A stretch of 64,000 bases of DNA from Rhizophagus irregularis (lineage: Eukaryota > Glomeromycota > Glomeromycetes > Glomerales > Glomeraceae). The stretch spans positions 806,001 through 870,000 of the forward strand of contig NC_089442.1 in assembly GCF_026210795.1 (NCBI RefSeq). The letters are read 5' to 3'. The position numbers and the translations under genes are program-made. The notes beneath the pieces were generated by a model that was given only the letters and a program-made list of their open reading frames with translations, was not told the origin of the DNA and did not search any database. Below are positions 22,332 through 33,327 of this stretch, piece by piece; position 1 is the first letter of the stretch, and every line of letters begins with the position of its first letter.

Positions 22332-25300
22332 ATGTCATCTCAAGACGATTTTGTATGCAAATATTGCGGTAAAATATATGCAGATAGAGAGCAGAAATGG
22401 TGCAAGCCATGCCAAATAGATAATTTAAGAAATAATTTTAAAAACTGGACCAGTGGAAACGAAAAAATTGATGAATTAATTCAAGAAATGCAATTAAAAA
22501 TCAGTCATTATGAGGATAATATGGTTGAATGGATACCATATAATCAATTTAAAGACATCAAAGAAATAGGCAGAGATGATTTCACTGCATTGTATTCAGC
22601 AATATGGATTGATGGTCCATTGTTATATAATCAATATGGTAATGAAAAGGAATGGATAAAGGAACCTAATGTAAAAGTTTCTTTAAAGTGTTTATATAAT
22701 TCACAAAATATCACCAATGAATTTTTAAATGAGGTATGAAAATTTAAATTCTTTGTAATTTAATTTTTAAAGTAGTACTTTTATTAAAATTACTTTTCAT
22801 GTATATAAAACGTGTTTTATTAACAGGTTAATTCATATCCTATTAATTATGAAATAAGTATTATTAATAATATTCCTACAATATATGGAATAACCCAAAA
22901 TCCAGAAACAAAAGATTATATTCTGGTATTTAAAGATGGTTATTGTGAATACTGTGGCAAAATATATACAAATATAGATAAAGAAATTTGTATATGTTAC
23001 ATGAAAAATGATTGGGCCAGCGGAAATGAACAAATTGATGAATTCATCCAAGAAATGCAATTAGTAAATATTGGTAACCATTTTACATTTTTTGAATGGA
23101 TACCTTATATCCAGTTTAATAGTATTAAACAAATAGGCAAAGATGATTCTACTACATTGTTATATTCAGCAATATGGATGGATGGGCCATTAAAATATAC
23201 ATATGATGAAAAGTTATGGAAAAGAGTGCCTAATGAGAAAGTTATTTTAAAGTGTTTATATAATTCACAAAATCATATTATCAATGAATTTTTAAATGAG
23301 GTATGAAATTCTACTTTTTTTTGTAATTCAATAATTTCTTCTGTAATTTAATTTGAAAATATTTGTTTACTATAATAATATATATATTTTTTAACAGGCT
23401 AAATTACATATTAATAAACATAATATAATATATGATATAATATATGGAATAACTCAAAATCCAGATACAAATGATTATATTATGGTACTTCGAGATAATT
23501 ATTGCAAATACTGTAGCAAAATATATACATATGAACGTGAAAAATGGTGTACGCCATGTCAAATAAATATTTTAAAACAAAATTTTACAAGCTGGACCAG
23601 TGGAAATGAAAAAATTGATGAACTGATTCAAGAAATGCAATTGAATATCAATTATTATGGTAATGTGATAGTTGAGTGGATAGCCTATAACCAGTTTATT
23701 GAAATTAAAGAATTGAACAAGGATAGTTCTGGTACACTATATTCAGCAATATGGATGGATGGTCCATTAAAATATGATTCTTCTAAAATAAAGTGGGAAA
23801 GAGTGCCCAATAAAGAAGTTATTTTGAAATTTCAATCACAAAATATTATCAATAAATTTTTAAATGAGGTATAAAATTTTAATTTTGTGTAACTTAATTT
23901 GAGTACTTCAATAACATTTTATATATTTATGTTTTAACAGATTAAATCATATACTTTTAATAATTATTATAATTATGGAATATATGGAATATCCCAAGAT
24001 CCAGTTATAAAAGATTATATTATAGTGTCACATATAGATAATTATTGTAAAACCTGTGGTGAGATATATATATGTAGGAGAAGATGGTGTATGTTATGTC
24101 AAGTAAATATTTTAAAAGAAAATTTTGCAAAGTGGACTAGTGGAAATGAAAAAATTGATAATTTTATTCAAGAAATGCAATTAAAAATTAATAAGTTTGA
24201 TGATACAATAGTTGAATGGATACCATATAACCAGTTTAATTATATTAAAGAAATAGGAAAAGGTGGGTTTGCCACAGTATATTCAGCAATATGGATGGAT
24301 GGTCCATTAATATATGACTATGATGATGAAAAGGAATATGAAAGGAAACCTAATGAAGAAGTTGCTTTAAAATGTTTAAATAATTCACAAAATATTACTG
24401 ATGAATTTTTAAGTGAGGTATGAATTTTTTCCTTTAATTAACTAGTAATCTTCTACAATATAATAACTTTTTATTATTTTTATTAGATTAAAAATTACTC
24501 TATTAAAAATAATGAAAATATTCTTCAAATATATGGAATATCACAAAATCCAAATACAAAAGATTATATTATGGTTCTTCAATATGCAGAGAGTGGAAAT
24601 TTTGATAATTATATTAATGATATTATAAATTGGTTTTGGTTTGAAAAATTGATAGCATTGGGCAATATTATTAAAGGTCTAAAAAAAATTCATGAAAATA
24701 AAATGGTTCACCGTGATTTCCATACTGGAAATATATTAACTTCATCTAGCCTTACCTTAAGATATGCACTTTCTGGCAATACTTCAAGTTTTATATATAT
24801 TTCAGATATGGGATTATGTGGAGAAGTTAGTAATACAGATGAAAAAAAAATTTATGGAGTTATGCCTTTTGTAGCACCTGAAGTATTGAAAGGAAATCCT
24901 TATACTCAAGCAGCAGATATATATAGTTTTGGTATGATTATGTATTTTATAGCAACTACAAAACAACCTTTTGCCAATTGTGCACATGATAATATTTTAG
25001 CATTAAATATATGCAATGGAATTAGACCTGAAATAAATGAAAAGGAAGCTCCAAAATGTTATATTGATTTAATGAAAAGATGTTGGGATTCAAATCCGGC
25101 TAATAGACCAAGTGCTATTGAAATAAGTGAATTGGTTGAATTATTTGATAAATCTTGCGATGGAACAAATGATGAGAAGATTGGAAAACAATTTGTTGAA
25201 GCAGAAGAATATAGAAAAGCAAATCTTTTATCAATTAAAAATGGCAAATTAACTACTCAACATCCACAAGCTTATTATAATTCTCGACTTCTTAATCCAT

Positions 25301-25489
25301 TTACCAAAGATCTTTCAAAATATGACAATATTAATAATAATTCGGTAGAAATTATTGATTTTATGAAGTATGTTATATCCATTTTTTTTTTTTACTTACG
25401 AGATATATGTTAAGTATTAATTATTTTGTAGGATATCAATAGAAGATGAAAGTAAAGATAAACAGTCAGAAGAAAAATCAAAAGTTTAG
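22332..25489 (+). CDS. Kinase with four tandem zinc-ribbon/N-lobe units and one C-lobe
   Basis: Exons 22332-22733, 22827-23300, 23398-23868, 23941-24417, 24487-25367 and 25432-25489 give 920 aa. Exons 1-4 each encode a CxxC/CxxC-type zinc ribbon, the W(A/T)SGNExID block, the helix xxIQEMQL, E-W-I-P/A-Y-x-Q-F, a glycine-loop position, (A)IWMDGPL, the beta-3 lysine in V-x-L-K and EFLNE. The start of the next exon adds beta-4/5 (IYGI-x-QNP-x-x-x-DYI). Introns 1-4 are all phase 0 after the FLNE/LSE glutamate, so the exon can be duplicated without breaking frame. Only unit 4 has an intact loop (GKGGFATVYS). Units 1-3 read GRDDF, GKDDS and NKDSS. Exon 5 supplies the only C-lobe: HRDFHTGN, DMG in place of DFG, VAPE and CWDSNPANRPS. 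Units 1-3 are probably pseudo-N-lobes serving in binding or scaffolding. The single-gene reading rests on the absence of start codons between units and on phase; transcript data would settle it. Confidence 0.82.
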
Positions 25490-28019
25490 AATAATGGTTT
25501 AAATATGAATTATTTATATACATTTGTAGTATGTCGGACTACCTATATATGTGTAAGATCACCGCTCATTATGTCTCACTTTATAAATAAGCAAGATAAA
25601 AATAGAATAGTTAACAGTTATGATACTTTGATAACAGAATGGTATAACAAGTATCACAAAGTTATTTTTTTGCTTCAAATTTACAATGATTTCCATTTCT
25701 TAGTTATATTTATATATTTGAACATTAAATATTCTTTTATTTGATATAGTTTTTGTTCAACATTGATTATAGAGTATATGTAAGTTTTTATTTTACATAA
25801 ATAAAATCAGTTTGTAATTGAACGATATAAATATGACTCGTCAAAAGTTTTCACCTTAATATCTATTTAATTATCATATAAAATTGTAATGTGATTACTT
25901 AATATTCAGAAAAACGTGACGATTACTTTTTCATAACTACGTCTCAACTCTCAAGTAAGAAGTAAACAAATCTTTTTAATGTGCATTGAAGTCCATTTAT
26001 TTTTATTTATCATTAACAATTTTAAATTCTGGAAAAGTTACTGAATCTGATTTATAAAGTTGAGCTGTTGAAATATTTATTATTAAATATATACTATATT
26101 TGAAGCTGGCAAAGAGTAAAAGAATTTTTCAAAATTAAAAAGAATTGCGATCTCATTGCTTTCAGTTATTAAATGTTCAAAGATTAGGTTTTACTTCCAG
26201 TATTCCAGTCCGAAGCCCAAGTTTAAGAACTGATCCTAAAGAAAAAAAAAACAAAAAGGAACGTTAGCAACGTTCCCAAATCAAGAAAAAACCAACTTCC
26301 CACTTACATTTCAATATTCCAGTACTAGTAGTTAAGACCATTTTTTGCATAGGCATGATTTTATTTTGTCATACATCATCCTGGAGACCTTTATTATCAG
26401 AAAAGAGATGATGAGATACTTTACATCTAATAATTTATTTATACGTCGTTTGTTATCATATTTAATTATTTTCATAGTTAAAAATTTTTCATTTAACTAT
26501 AGTATCGTAATGTTGAAATTAAGAAGAGATGTTAAAGAGAAAAAATTAACTTCTAATTAGATCAAAGCAATAGATTATCTAGATGATTTTTTTATTTTGA
26601 TCTGGTTAAAAATTTATTACATTACAACAATATTCAAAACTTAATTTGGGAGATAGATTTTTGTTAATTTTTTTTCCTTTTTCCATAATAGTACATATAG
26701 GTTGCGCTACTTTAAATTTTTTTCCATGTTCTTTTTACCCAAAATTTCACTTGATCATTCCTGATCTGCGCCAAGAGCTGGTTACAAATTAAGTAGAGGT
26801 TTCATTAGTTTCATTCAAAGATTGTGAAGATTCATTAGGACTATCCCATAAATATTTTAAAGAGAAAATTTTAATTATACCTTACCGAGATACATTTTTT
26901 TTAAGAATTAAATCATTTTTGTCATAGTTATGTTGTAAATTATATCTTTGAAGTTGAATTATACGTTACATAATATCGAAATTTTCTAGCTATGTAACGA
27001 ATTATTAACCATTATCCTATGTAAAATATTTGTTTCTTTTCAAGATGCTTGAGTGCTTTTATTGTGTTATCGTACGGAGACTTCGAAAACTAAAAACAAG
27101 GGCAACTAATCTTCTGGTGTTTTCAATGATTGTTCCTAAAATTGTCTTCAATCCCAAAGCAGCTAAACACTTCTTTTAACTAGTAGGTTATCTGTTTTTT
27201 GTAAAGAGTTTTCACTCTACAAGCTATTAGTTGTTTAATTGCCAATATAATATTGAATTCTTTATTATCACCAATATTGTTTCTTTTTTTTTATATAATA
27301 TTAAACTCCACAGTTTTTATAAAATGGGTTTTAAGTTTAAGCTTTATTAAGTCAACTTAAGCTGAAACCATTAATAAAATTTCTAACAGAATTTGTCTAT
27401 TGTAAAAATTATTATTTTATTCCGGACTACCAGTCTCTAAAAAAATTTTCCCTTAATATTAAATAATGCTGATAAACTTAACACTCAAATTAATACAGTC
27501 AAAGTTAAAACAGATACCGACCAGATTTATTTCCTCCTGATTCTCGTATTGATAGTACGTTTAATCTCATTTATTTATTATGTACTGTACATTATGTACT
27601 ACAAACGTAAGATAACTTAACCAAATATATAATTTATCAATCCTTAAGAGTAGTATTGTCAAATGAAAGTATTAATAAATCTACAAAGTATTTCACTTTT
27701 AAATTTTAACCAATAGCTTTTTGTATTATCATATTTATACACTCTATGTAACATTTATAATACTTAGTACCGATATCTAAAATAAGGATTTTTCATAAAT
27801 AAAGATTTTCTAAATCAGATTTTTATATCTATAAAACTATCAATTCAATTATTTTTAAAGAGATTTATAATTAAAACTTTTTATAAATATACTCACGAAT
27901 TTTTAACAATTCATTTAAAATATTATTTGATAAACTATAATTGTATTATATAATTTACATTAATAAAATAATAAAAATGTAACATTACGTAAAAAATATA
28001 GTAAAAATGAATTATTAGA
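25490..28019. other. Intergenic region; includes kinase 3'-flank homology and start of a segmental duplication
   Basis: No intact gene. The segment 25755-25830 resembles the 3' flank of the kinase at 50.7 kb (attatagagtatatgtaa) and, inverted, sequence at 34.1 and 39.2 kb. A perfect hairpin GGAACGTT AGC AACGTTCC lies at 26258-26276. From about 27590 the sequence matches 40470 onward (segmental duplication). Short frames at 25505-25744 and 26345-26560 look like chance ORFs. Confidence 0.5.
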
Positions 28020-28733
28020 GTAATATAGGACAAGAAAATTATCCTTGGTACGGTAATTTTTCGAATTTTTTGCACTTTTCGTCCGAACGGTACACTGTCC
28101 CTTGGACTGATCTAAAAACATACTTTTTACTATAGGATCAGATACTGTGTTTGTTCATCCAATTTTTATACTTTTTTATCATATTCTTACACATTTGTCA
28201 CATGAAGTTATTAATTTCACAGGAACATTATTACAAGTTCCAAGTTCCATCTATCAGAAATTTTTCTTAAAAAAAAAAAATAAACCCAAATTGTAAACTG
28301 AACTTGCTCCCACATTTTGTGATATTAGGTACGGCAAAATAAAAGAGTAATAAAGAGGTGTAAGATACGACAACAGTATCATTATCAAGCGACGAAAATT
28401 TTGCGCTCCAATTAACGTAAGTTGTTAATTCATTAGCACAATTTTCTTCAATTCTTTTACAAATTTTGTTTATCCTCTTTGTGAATACATAAATATTCAA
28501 TTGAACAAAGCTTTTTTACTGCTTTATCATAAGAAGTCAAGTTATAATTAAAGTATAATGATCATATTGAACTTTCGCGAAATGGTTGTGAAAAATGTGC
28601 ACGTTGATGGATCTTGTCCAGAATTCCAGACTTCCTCTTGACATTTGTTACAAAGAGAAACACCATAATATTTTTTACATGTTAACATTAACGATTAATT
28701 ATAAAATGAATCGATTAAGAGAATAAATATTTT
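28020..28733 (-). pseudogene. Dead copy of the secreted cysteine protein family
   Basis: Aligns along its length with the gene at 41090-41930 (NELTTYVNWSAKFSSLD and LLLFYFAVPN blocks, then remnants of exon 2 with MNKHS and ILV ends). Damage: the ATG position reads TTA (the functional copy has ATGAAAATATTTATTCTC), there are several frameshifts in the N-terminal half, exon 2 has lost its start region, and a 60-70-base insertion interrupts it at about 28050-28120. The upstream box and core promoter block are still present. It is part of a larger segmental duplication with the 41-kb locus. Confidence 0.85.
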
Positions 28734-28860
28734 TAATTTTTATTTTAAATGAGAATATCAAAAAAGGGGATCTTGGAAATTGGAAAATTTAACGAATATT
28801 TATACTTATCCAGTTATTTTAATGTTAGGTAATGATCGTTTTCATCAATTAATAAAATTA

Positions 28861-28895
28861 ACAACGTACAAAAGCTAGCCGCAATTATTATAGTC
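28861..28895 (-). promoter_or_regulatory. Conserved upstream box of the secreted family (copy 2, pseudogene)
   Basis: acaacgtacaaaagctagcc followed by gcaattattatagtc, the counterpart of 18383-18419 and 42068-42105. It lies about 130 bases upstream of the lost start codon. Confidence 0.5.
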
Positions 28896-29165
28896 GTACA
28901 ATTTTCAGGTTTTTATTTTGTGTTGACGATCATTAATAATTTTTAACTATATCGGGAAATGTTAAAATTTACATGATGCAGAAGATCGTCAAGAAAATAA
29001 ACATATAAGTTTTTGATCGACTGCCGCTCTTTTCAATAGGAATTTCATTCCCAATTAAAATAATTTTTTTAAAAAAATATATTCTCACAATATTTTTCTT
29101 AATCTATTTTCATCCCTTATTTATTTATTATATTTGATCGGATTCGATTTATGTAACTTTTCAAG

Positions 29166-32100
29166 ATGCAAATTTACGGCCTGTGTTGTGTAATTGAGAA
29201 TAAAGAAACTCCAATTCCTTTGCAAAATGTTGTCGTTGAGGCTAATAGTAAGTTTTATCTGATAAGTCTGGTTTGGTTACTATGTAATCAATTAATTTTA
29301 AATATTCTAAAATTCACTTAACGATTATAGTTGTTGACATGATAACTGAAGGTTTGTTAAACTTAGTAGAATTCATAAAATAATATAACTCATGTATATT
29401 TAGACAAATATTTTAACTTTTTTTTTCTCTTATAAAGTTACAATCTGCCAAACTTATAAAAATATTGAAAAAGATCCTATTGAAGCTCGATATAAATTTC
29501 CCATTCATGAAGCTGCAGCAGTCTGTGGATTTGAAGCAGATATTGATGGACAAAGGAAAGTAAAAGGTATCGTAAAAGAAGCAAAAAAAGCCGCAAAAGA
29601 ATATACCGAAGCAATAGAGGTAAAAATACTTTTAAAAAACTAATTTTTAATATAAATTATTATTTATTCATATATTTACATATATTTACATTTAAGTTTG
29701 TTTTTCTCAAATTGATTAGAAAGGGCATGGCGCATATTTGTTAGAATCTGAATCTGCAGACGTATTTCAATGTTCTATTGGAAATATTACATCCGGACAA
29801 ACTATAGTCGTAAAGATTACGTATGTTTCGGAACTTAAACATGACTCTGAAACAGAAAAAATCAGATTTGTTCTTCCAACTTATATCGCGCCAAGATATG
29901 GTTCTTCTACTTCAACATCATCTTCAGCAGATGACGGTAAAATTCTTGAGCCTGATGCCGTGTTATATTCTGAAGAAGCTAATTTTTATTTAGATCTCAC
30001 TGTTACTTGTAGAATGACTTCAATTATTCAAATTATTGAATCACCTTCACATAAAATTTCTACTGAAATGAATATTGACGAAAATCCTAAAATTTCAAAG
30101 ATCACTTTAGTTGATCAAATCACTTATTTAGAAAAAGATTTTATTCTTGTAGTTAAAAGTAAAGATCTTGATCAACCACGGTAATTACAAATATTTATAT
30201 TATCTATTTGTTATTAATTCATTCTTAAATATAATTAATTTTTAATTTTCTTGTATCTTTTAGTGCTTTCCTTGAATACAATCCCGAAACGCAAACTAAC
30301 TGTGTTATGTTAACTTTGGTTCCGAAATTTTCATTGAATACAACTGTTACTGAACTAATTTTTGTCGTTGATAGGTATGATATAATTCAAATTACGCGTG
30401 ATAACTTTATTGAATTCAATTAACATCGATAATATATATAAATTTCTTTTTTTTGGTTAATATGGGATAGATCGGGTTCAATGTCTGGTGAACCCATGAA
30501 GAAAGCTGCGGAAGCACTTGAATTATTATTACGTTCAATTTCTGAAGATTGTTACTTTAATGTAGTTTCATTTGGAAGTCATCATGATTCTCTTTTCCCT
30601 AAAAGTCAACTTTATTCTGAAGAATCATTATCTGAAGCTATTAATCTTGCTCAAACGATGTCTGCAAATTATGGAGGGACAGAAGTTTATAATGCACTAA
30701 AATGGACATTTGAAAATTCAAGAAATGATATGCCAACTACTGTATTTCTTATTACAGATGGTGAAGTTTGGAATGTTAATCAGATTGTAGAACTTATACG
30801 TATAAATGAAGAAAAAAAGAGTAGTGACCTACGTCTTTTCTCATTAGGAATTGGTGATGCGGTTTCTCATCACTTAGTCGAGTCTGTTGCTCGTACGGGT
30901 AAAGGATATGCTCAATTTGTAACAAATAGCGAAAGGATGGACAAAAAAGTTATTGGAATGTTAAAGAATGCATTGAAACCACCAATCAAGGATTATGAAA
31001 TTACTTGGACCGACAATAATTTCTTAGAATCAACTAAAGATGAAGAACCAGATATGATGCAAGATATTAATTTTACGAGTGATAATGTATCATCATCAAC
31101 AAGTGATATCTTTATTGATTTTAAAGTTCAACAAGTTCCATATTTCATTCCACCAATATATCCTGGCGTTCGTTTTATTGTTTATTGTATTTTGAAAAAA
31201 AACATCGAGCCATGTAAAGTTATTTCTTTAAAAGCTACTTCTCAAGATGGTCCCATGAAACTTGATATTCCTTTGGATCCTGTTACATTACAAGGTTCAA
31301 TTATTCATAGATTAGCAGCAAGAAAACTTATTCAAGATCTTGATGATAAAATATCATTTCTTCATAAAAATCCTAAAAATGTCGGTAAAAATATTCCAGA
31401 TTCATTGGTTAAAGATAATATTATTAAACTTGGTAAAACTTTTAATTTAGCATCAAAATATACAAGGTAAAAAATTTTAAATCTTTATTATGATTATGTT
31501 ATATAAACGTAAATATCCATATAATATTTATTTATTTATTTAATTTTTTTTTTACCAGTTTTATTGGAATTGATGAAAGGACTAGTGAACCTAATGAAGT
31601 TCTTATTAAACCAAAGCAAATAAATGTCCCCCAATCTGTTCCCGCATCTGGTTCTCACGTAGGAAAACAACGTTTGTATCAATTTTTCAATAATAATCTT
31701 TAAAAAAAAATTATGTTGTTTTTCGTGTATTTTATAAACAATTCTTAAAAATTTTTAATTTTTTAATGGAAAAATTCTAATTAATAATATTTATTACATA
31801 GTTGGTGTTGGTGGTGCTAAAAGGCATCGACAAATATTACGTGATGATGATGATGGTAAAGAAATCATTTTTTTTAAATTATTTATAATTAAAAAAAATG
31901 AAAATATTTTTTTAACAAATATTCAATAAATAGATAGTACCTTAAGACGCTCCACGAGAATTAAGCGAACTGCCAGAAAAGCAACAGGTGGAACAACTAC
32001 CACAGCTAGGCGCTCCACAAGAGTTAAGCAAACTGCCAGAAAATCAACGGGTGGAACAACTACCACAGTTGGAAGAATTAGGTATACTGCCAGAAAATCA

Positions 32101-32526
32101 ACAGGTGGAAAAGCTCCCACAAAGCTACCAGATTCTCTAGCTTCTCAGCCCGAAATTAAAATTAATCATAAAGAATCAAATATTAAAAATCTATTCGAAT
32201 TTTTAGGATTACAATCTTTTAATGGTAAATTCTTACCAAATGAATCATTTTACAATTTTTTTTATAAAAATGATTTAAATGATTTAAAACAAGAAATTAA
32301 AGAGGAAATTGGAGAAATTAAGGAAATTGAAGAGGTATTAAGTACTTGTATTTCTATGAAATATCTTGAAATAATTATGTTTGAAAATTTTAAAGATGAA
32401 TGTGAAATGTGTTATGAAAAAGCTGAAAAAGCTTTAAAGAAAATGGTTGAAAATGATGAAAAAAGAAATGCTATTTCTGAAAAAGCTAAAGAATGGATTC
32501 ATAATTGGGTCAATGAGCAAGAGTGA
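29166..32526 (+). CDS. VIT/von Willebrand A domain protein with histone H4- and H3-tail-like insert
   Basis: Eight exons: 29166-29247, 29438-29619, 29720-30180, 30264-30374, 30471-31466, 31559-31671, 31802-31855, 31934-32526; phases agree and give 863 aa. Residues 1 to about 130 are a VIT domain (ITICQTYKN, EARYKFPI, CGFEADIDG, FQCSIGNITSGQTIVVK). A VWA domain follows from about 272, with a complete MIDAS start DRSGSMS (D278, S280, S282) and ITDGE near 374. Residues 646-663 copy the histone H4 tail. Residues 672-729 hold three H3-tail-like repeats. The C-terminal region (LGLQSFNGKFLP near the start; KAKEWIHNWV at the end) matches the C-terminal domain of VWA5A/PARP4-type proteins. There is no signal peptide or membrane span, so it is probably intracellular. 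VIT-VWA proteins are metal-dependent binding scaffolds; the histone-like part is the novelty. Reading through intron 6 would stop at 31701-31703, removing the H3-like repeats and the C-terminal region. Confidence 0.85.
31662..31845 (+). other. Histone H4 tail-like segment (split by intron 6)
   Basis: The spliced reading is GKQLGVGGAKRHRQILRD (residues 646-663). The H4 tail at positions 7-24 is GKGLGKGGAKRHRKVLRD, so 14 of 18 positions agree; the differences are G9 to Q, K12 to V, K20 to Q and V21 to I. K16, the classic acetylation site and the centre of the basic patch, is kept (K655). The match continues straight across the 31671/31802 junction, which independently supports that splice. Exon 7 (54 bases) encodes almost nothing else. 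Confidence 0.85.
31945..32127 (+). repeat. Three tandem histone H3 tail-like repeats
   Basis: Repeat 1 is [20 protein letters not shown], repeat 2 [20 protein letters not shown], repeat 3 [19 protein letters not shown]. The spacing is 63 then 54 bases. Against H3 ([20 protein letters not shown]), repeat 2 keeps R2, K4 through G13 without a break, and repeat 3 keeps T6 through P16, K14 included. Lysines at the H3K9 position are residues 682, 703 and 721. The K4 position is K677, K698 and R716. No H3 histone-fold sequence follows, so this is not a histone gene. Confidence 0.88.
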
Positions 32527-32924
32527 AGAGAAAAGAGTTTAAAAAAATAAAAATGTTTTTTAGCTGAATTATTATTATTATTATTTTATCATTTTGCTTT
32601 TATTTGTCATATTTATTGTACATGTTAACATTCCATATGTACTGTATACAAATTAACGATCTTTAGATAGAATTTCAAAGGTTTTACTTCAAAGTTTTTT
32701 GTTCTTTCTAATAAGATATATTAATTGTTGGTTTTAAGTCTTGGATTCCATTAATAACAAAGTGCTGATAGGAACCAATTGAGAATTGGTTTTATTTATT
32801 TTCAATAAAACTTTTTGAAATACTAAATGAATGAAATTTGAATTCATTCAGCTGTGTTTTTTTTTAGGATGTCAGATTTAAATAAGTTTGAACTTTAGAC
32901 GTTTTTCCATTTGATTATCTTTGG

Positions 32925-33327
32925 CCCTATAAAAACGAACGTGTTAAATTTGTTGTTCATGTGTAATAAGGACCCAGAAATATATATAAAAGGGTCAGGT
33001 TTGAGTTTGCGTATTTTTAACTAAAAAAATCATGAAAATCTTTCCTTTTTTAGATAATTTTTGATAATGCCAGTCAGAATTTTATTTCCTATTATAGTAA
33101 CCGACTGTCATTATCATAATTCCGGCCCTGAAAAAATGCGTACAGCTCATAGTAAAAAATTTTTTCATCACCTGACCCCTATATATATATTTCTGGGTCG
33201 TAATAAATGTCTAAAAAAGCACCATTTTGTTTAATTTTCGTTTTTTTGTAATAAGAACATAAATCGTTGCTTTTTAGACACTTATTACACATGAGCAACA
33301 AATTTGACACATTTCGTTTTTATAGGG
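32925..33327. mobile_element. Inverted-repeat element (CCCTATAAA-type MITE) with a nested smaller inverted repeat
   Basis: Outer arms begin ccctataaaaacgaa and end ttcgtttttataggg, and pair over about 75 bases (including tgtgtaataa and gacccagaaatatatat). The right arm is interrupted by about 80 bases that themselves start gtctaaaaaagca and end tgctttttagac, a nested small foldback. The flanks share the 3-bp word TGG, a possible target-site duplication. No coding sequence. Confidence 0.7.

Noticed and set aside
31923-32120. Minus-strand 65-codon hydrophobic ORF
   Set aside because: Antisense of the H3-like repeats; open only because the repeat lacks stops on that strand.
31934-32526. A histone H3 gene
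   Set aside because: Only tail-like sequence is present, three times, with no histone-fold core. Phase and splice signals attach it to the VWA gene.
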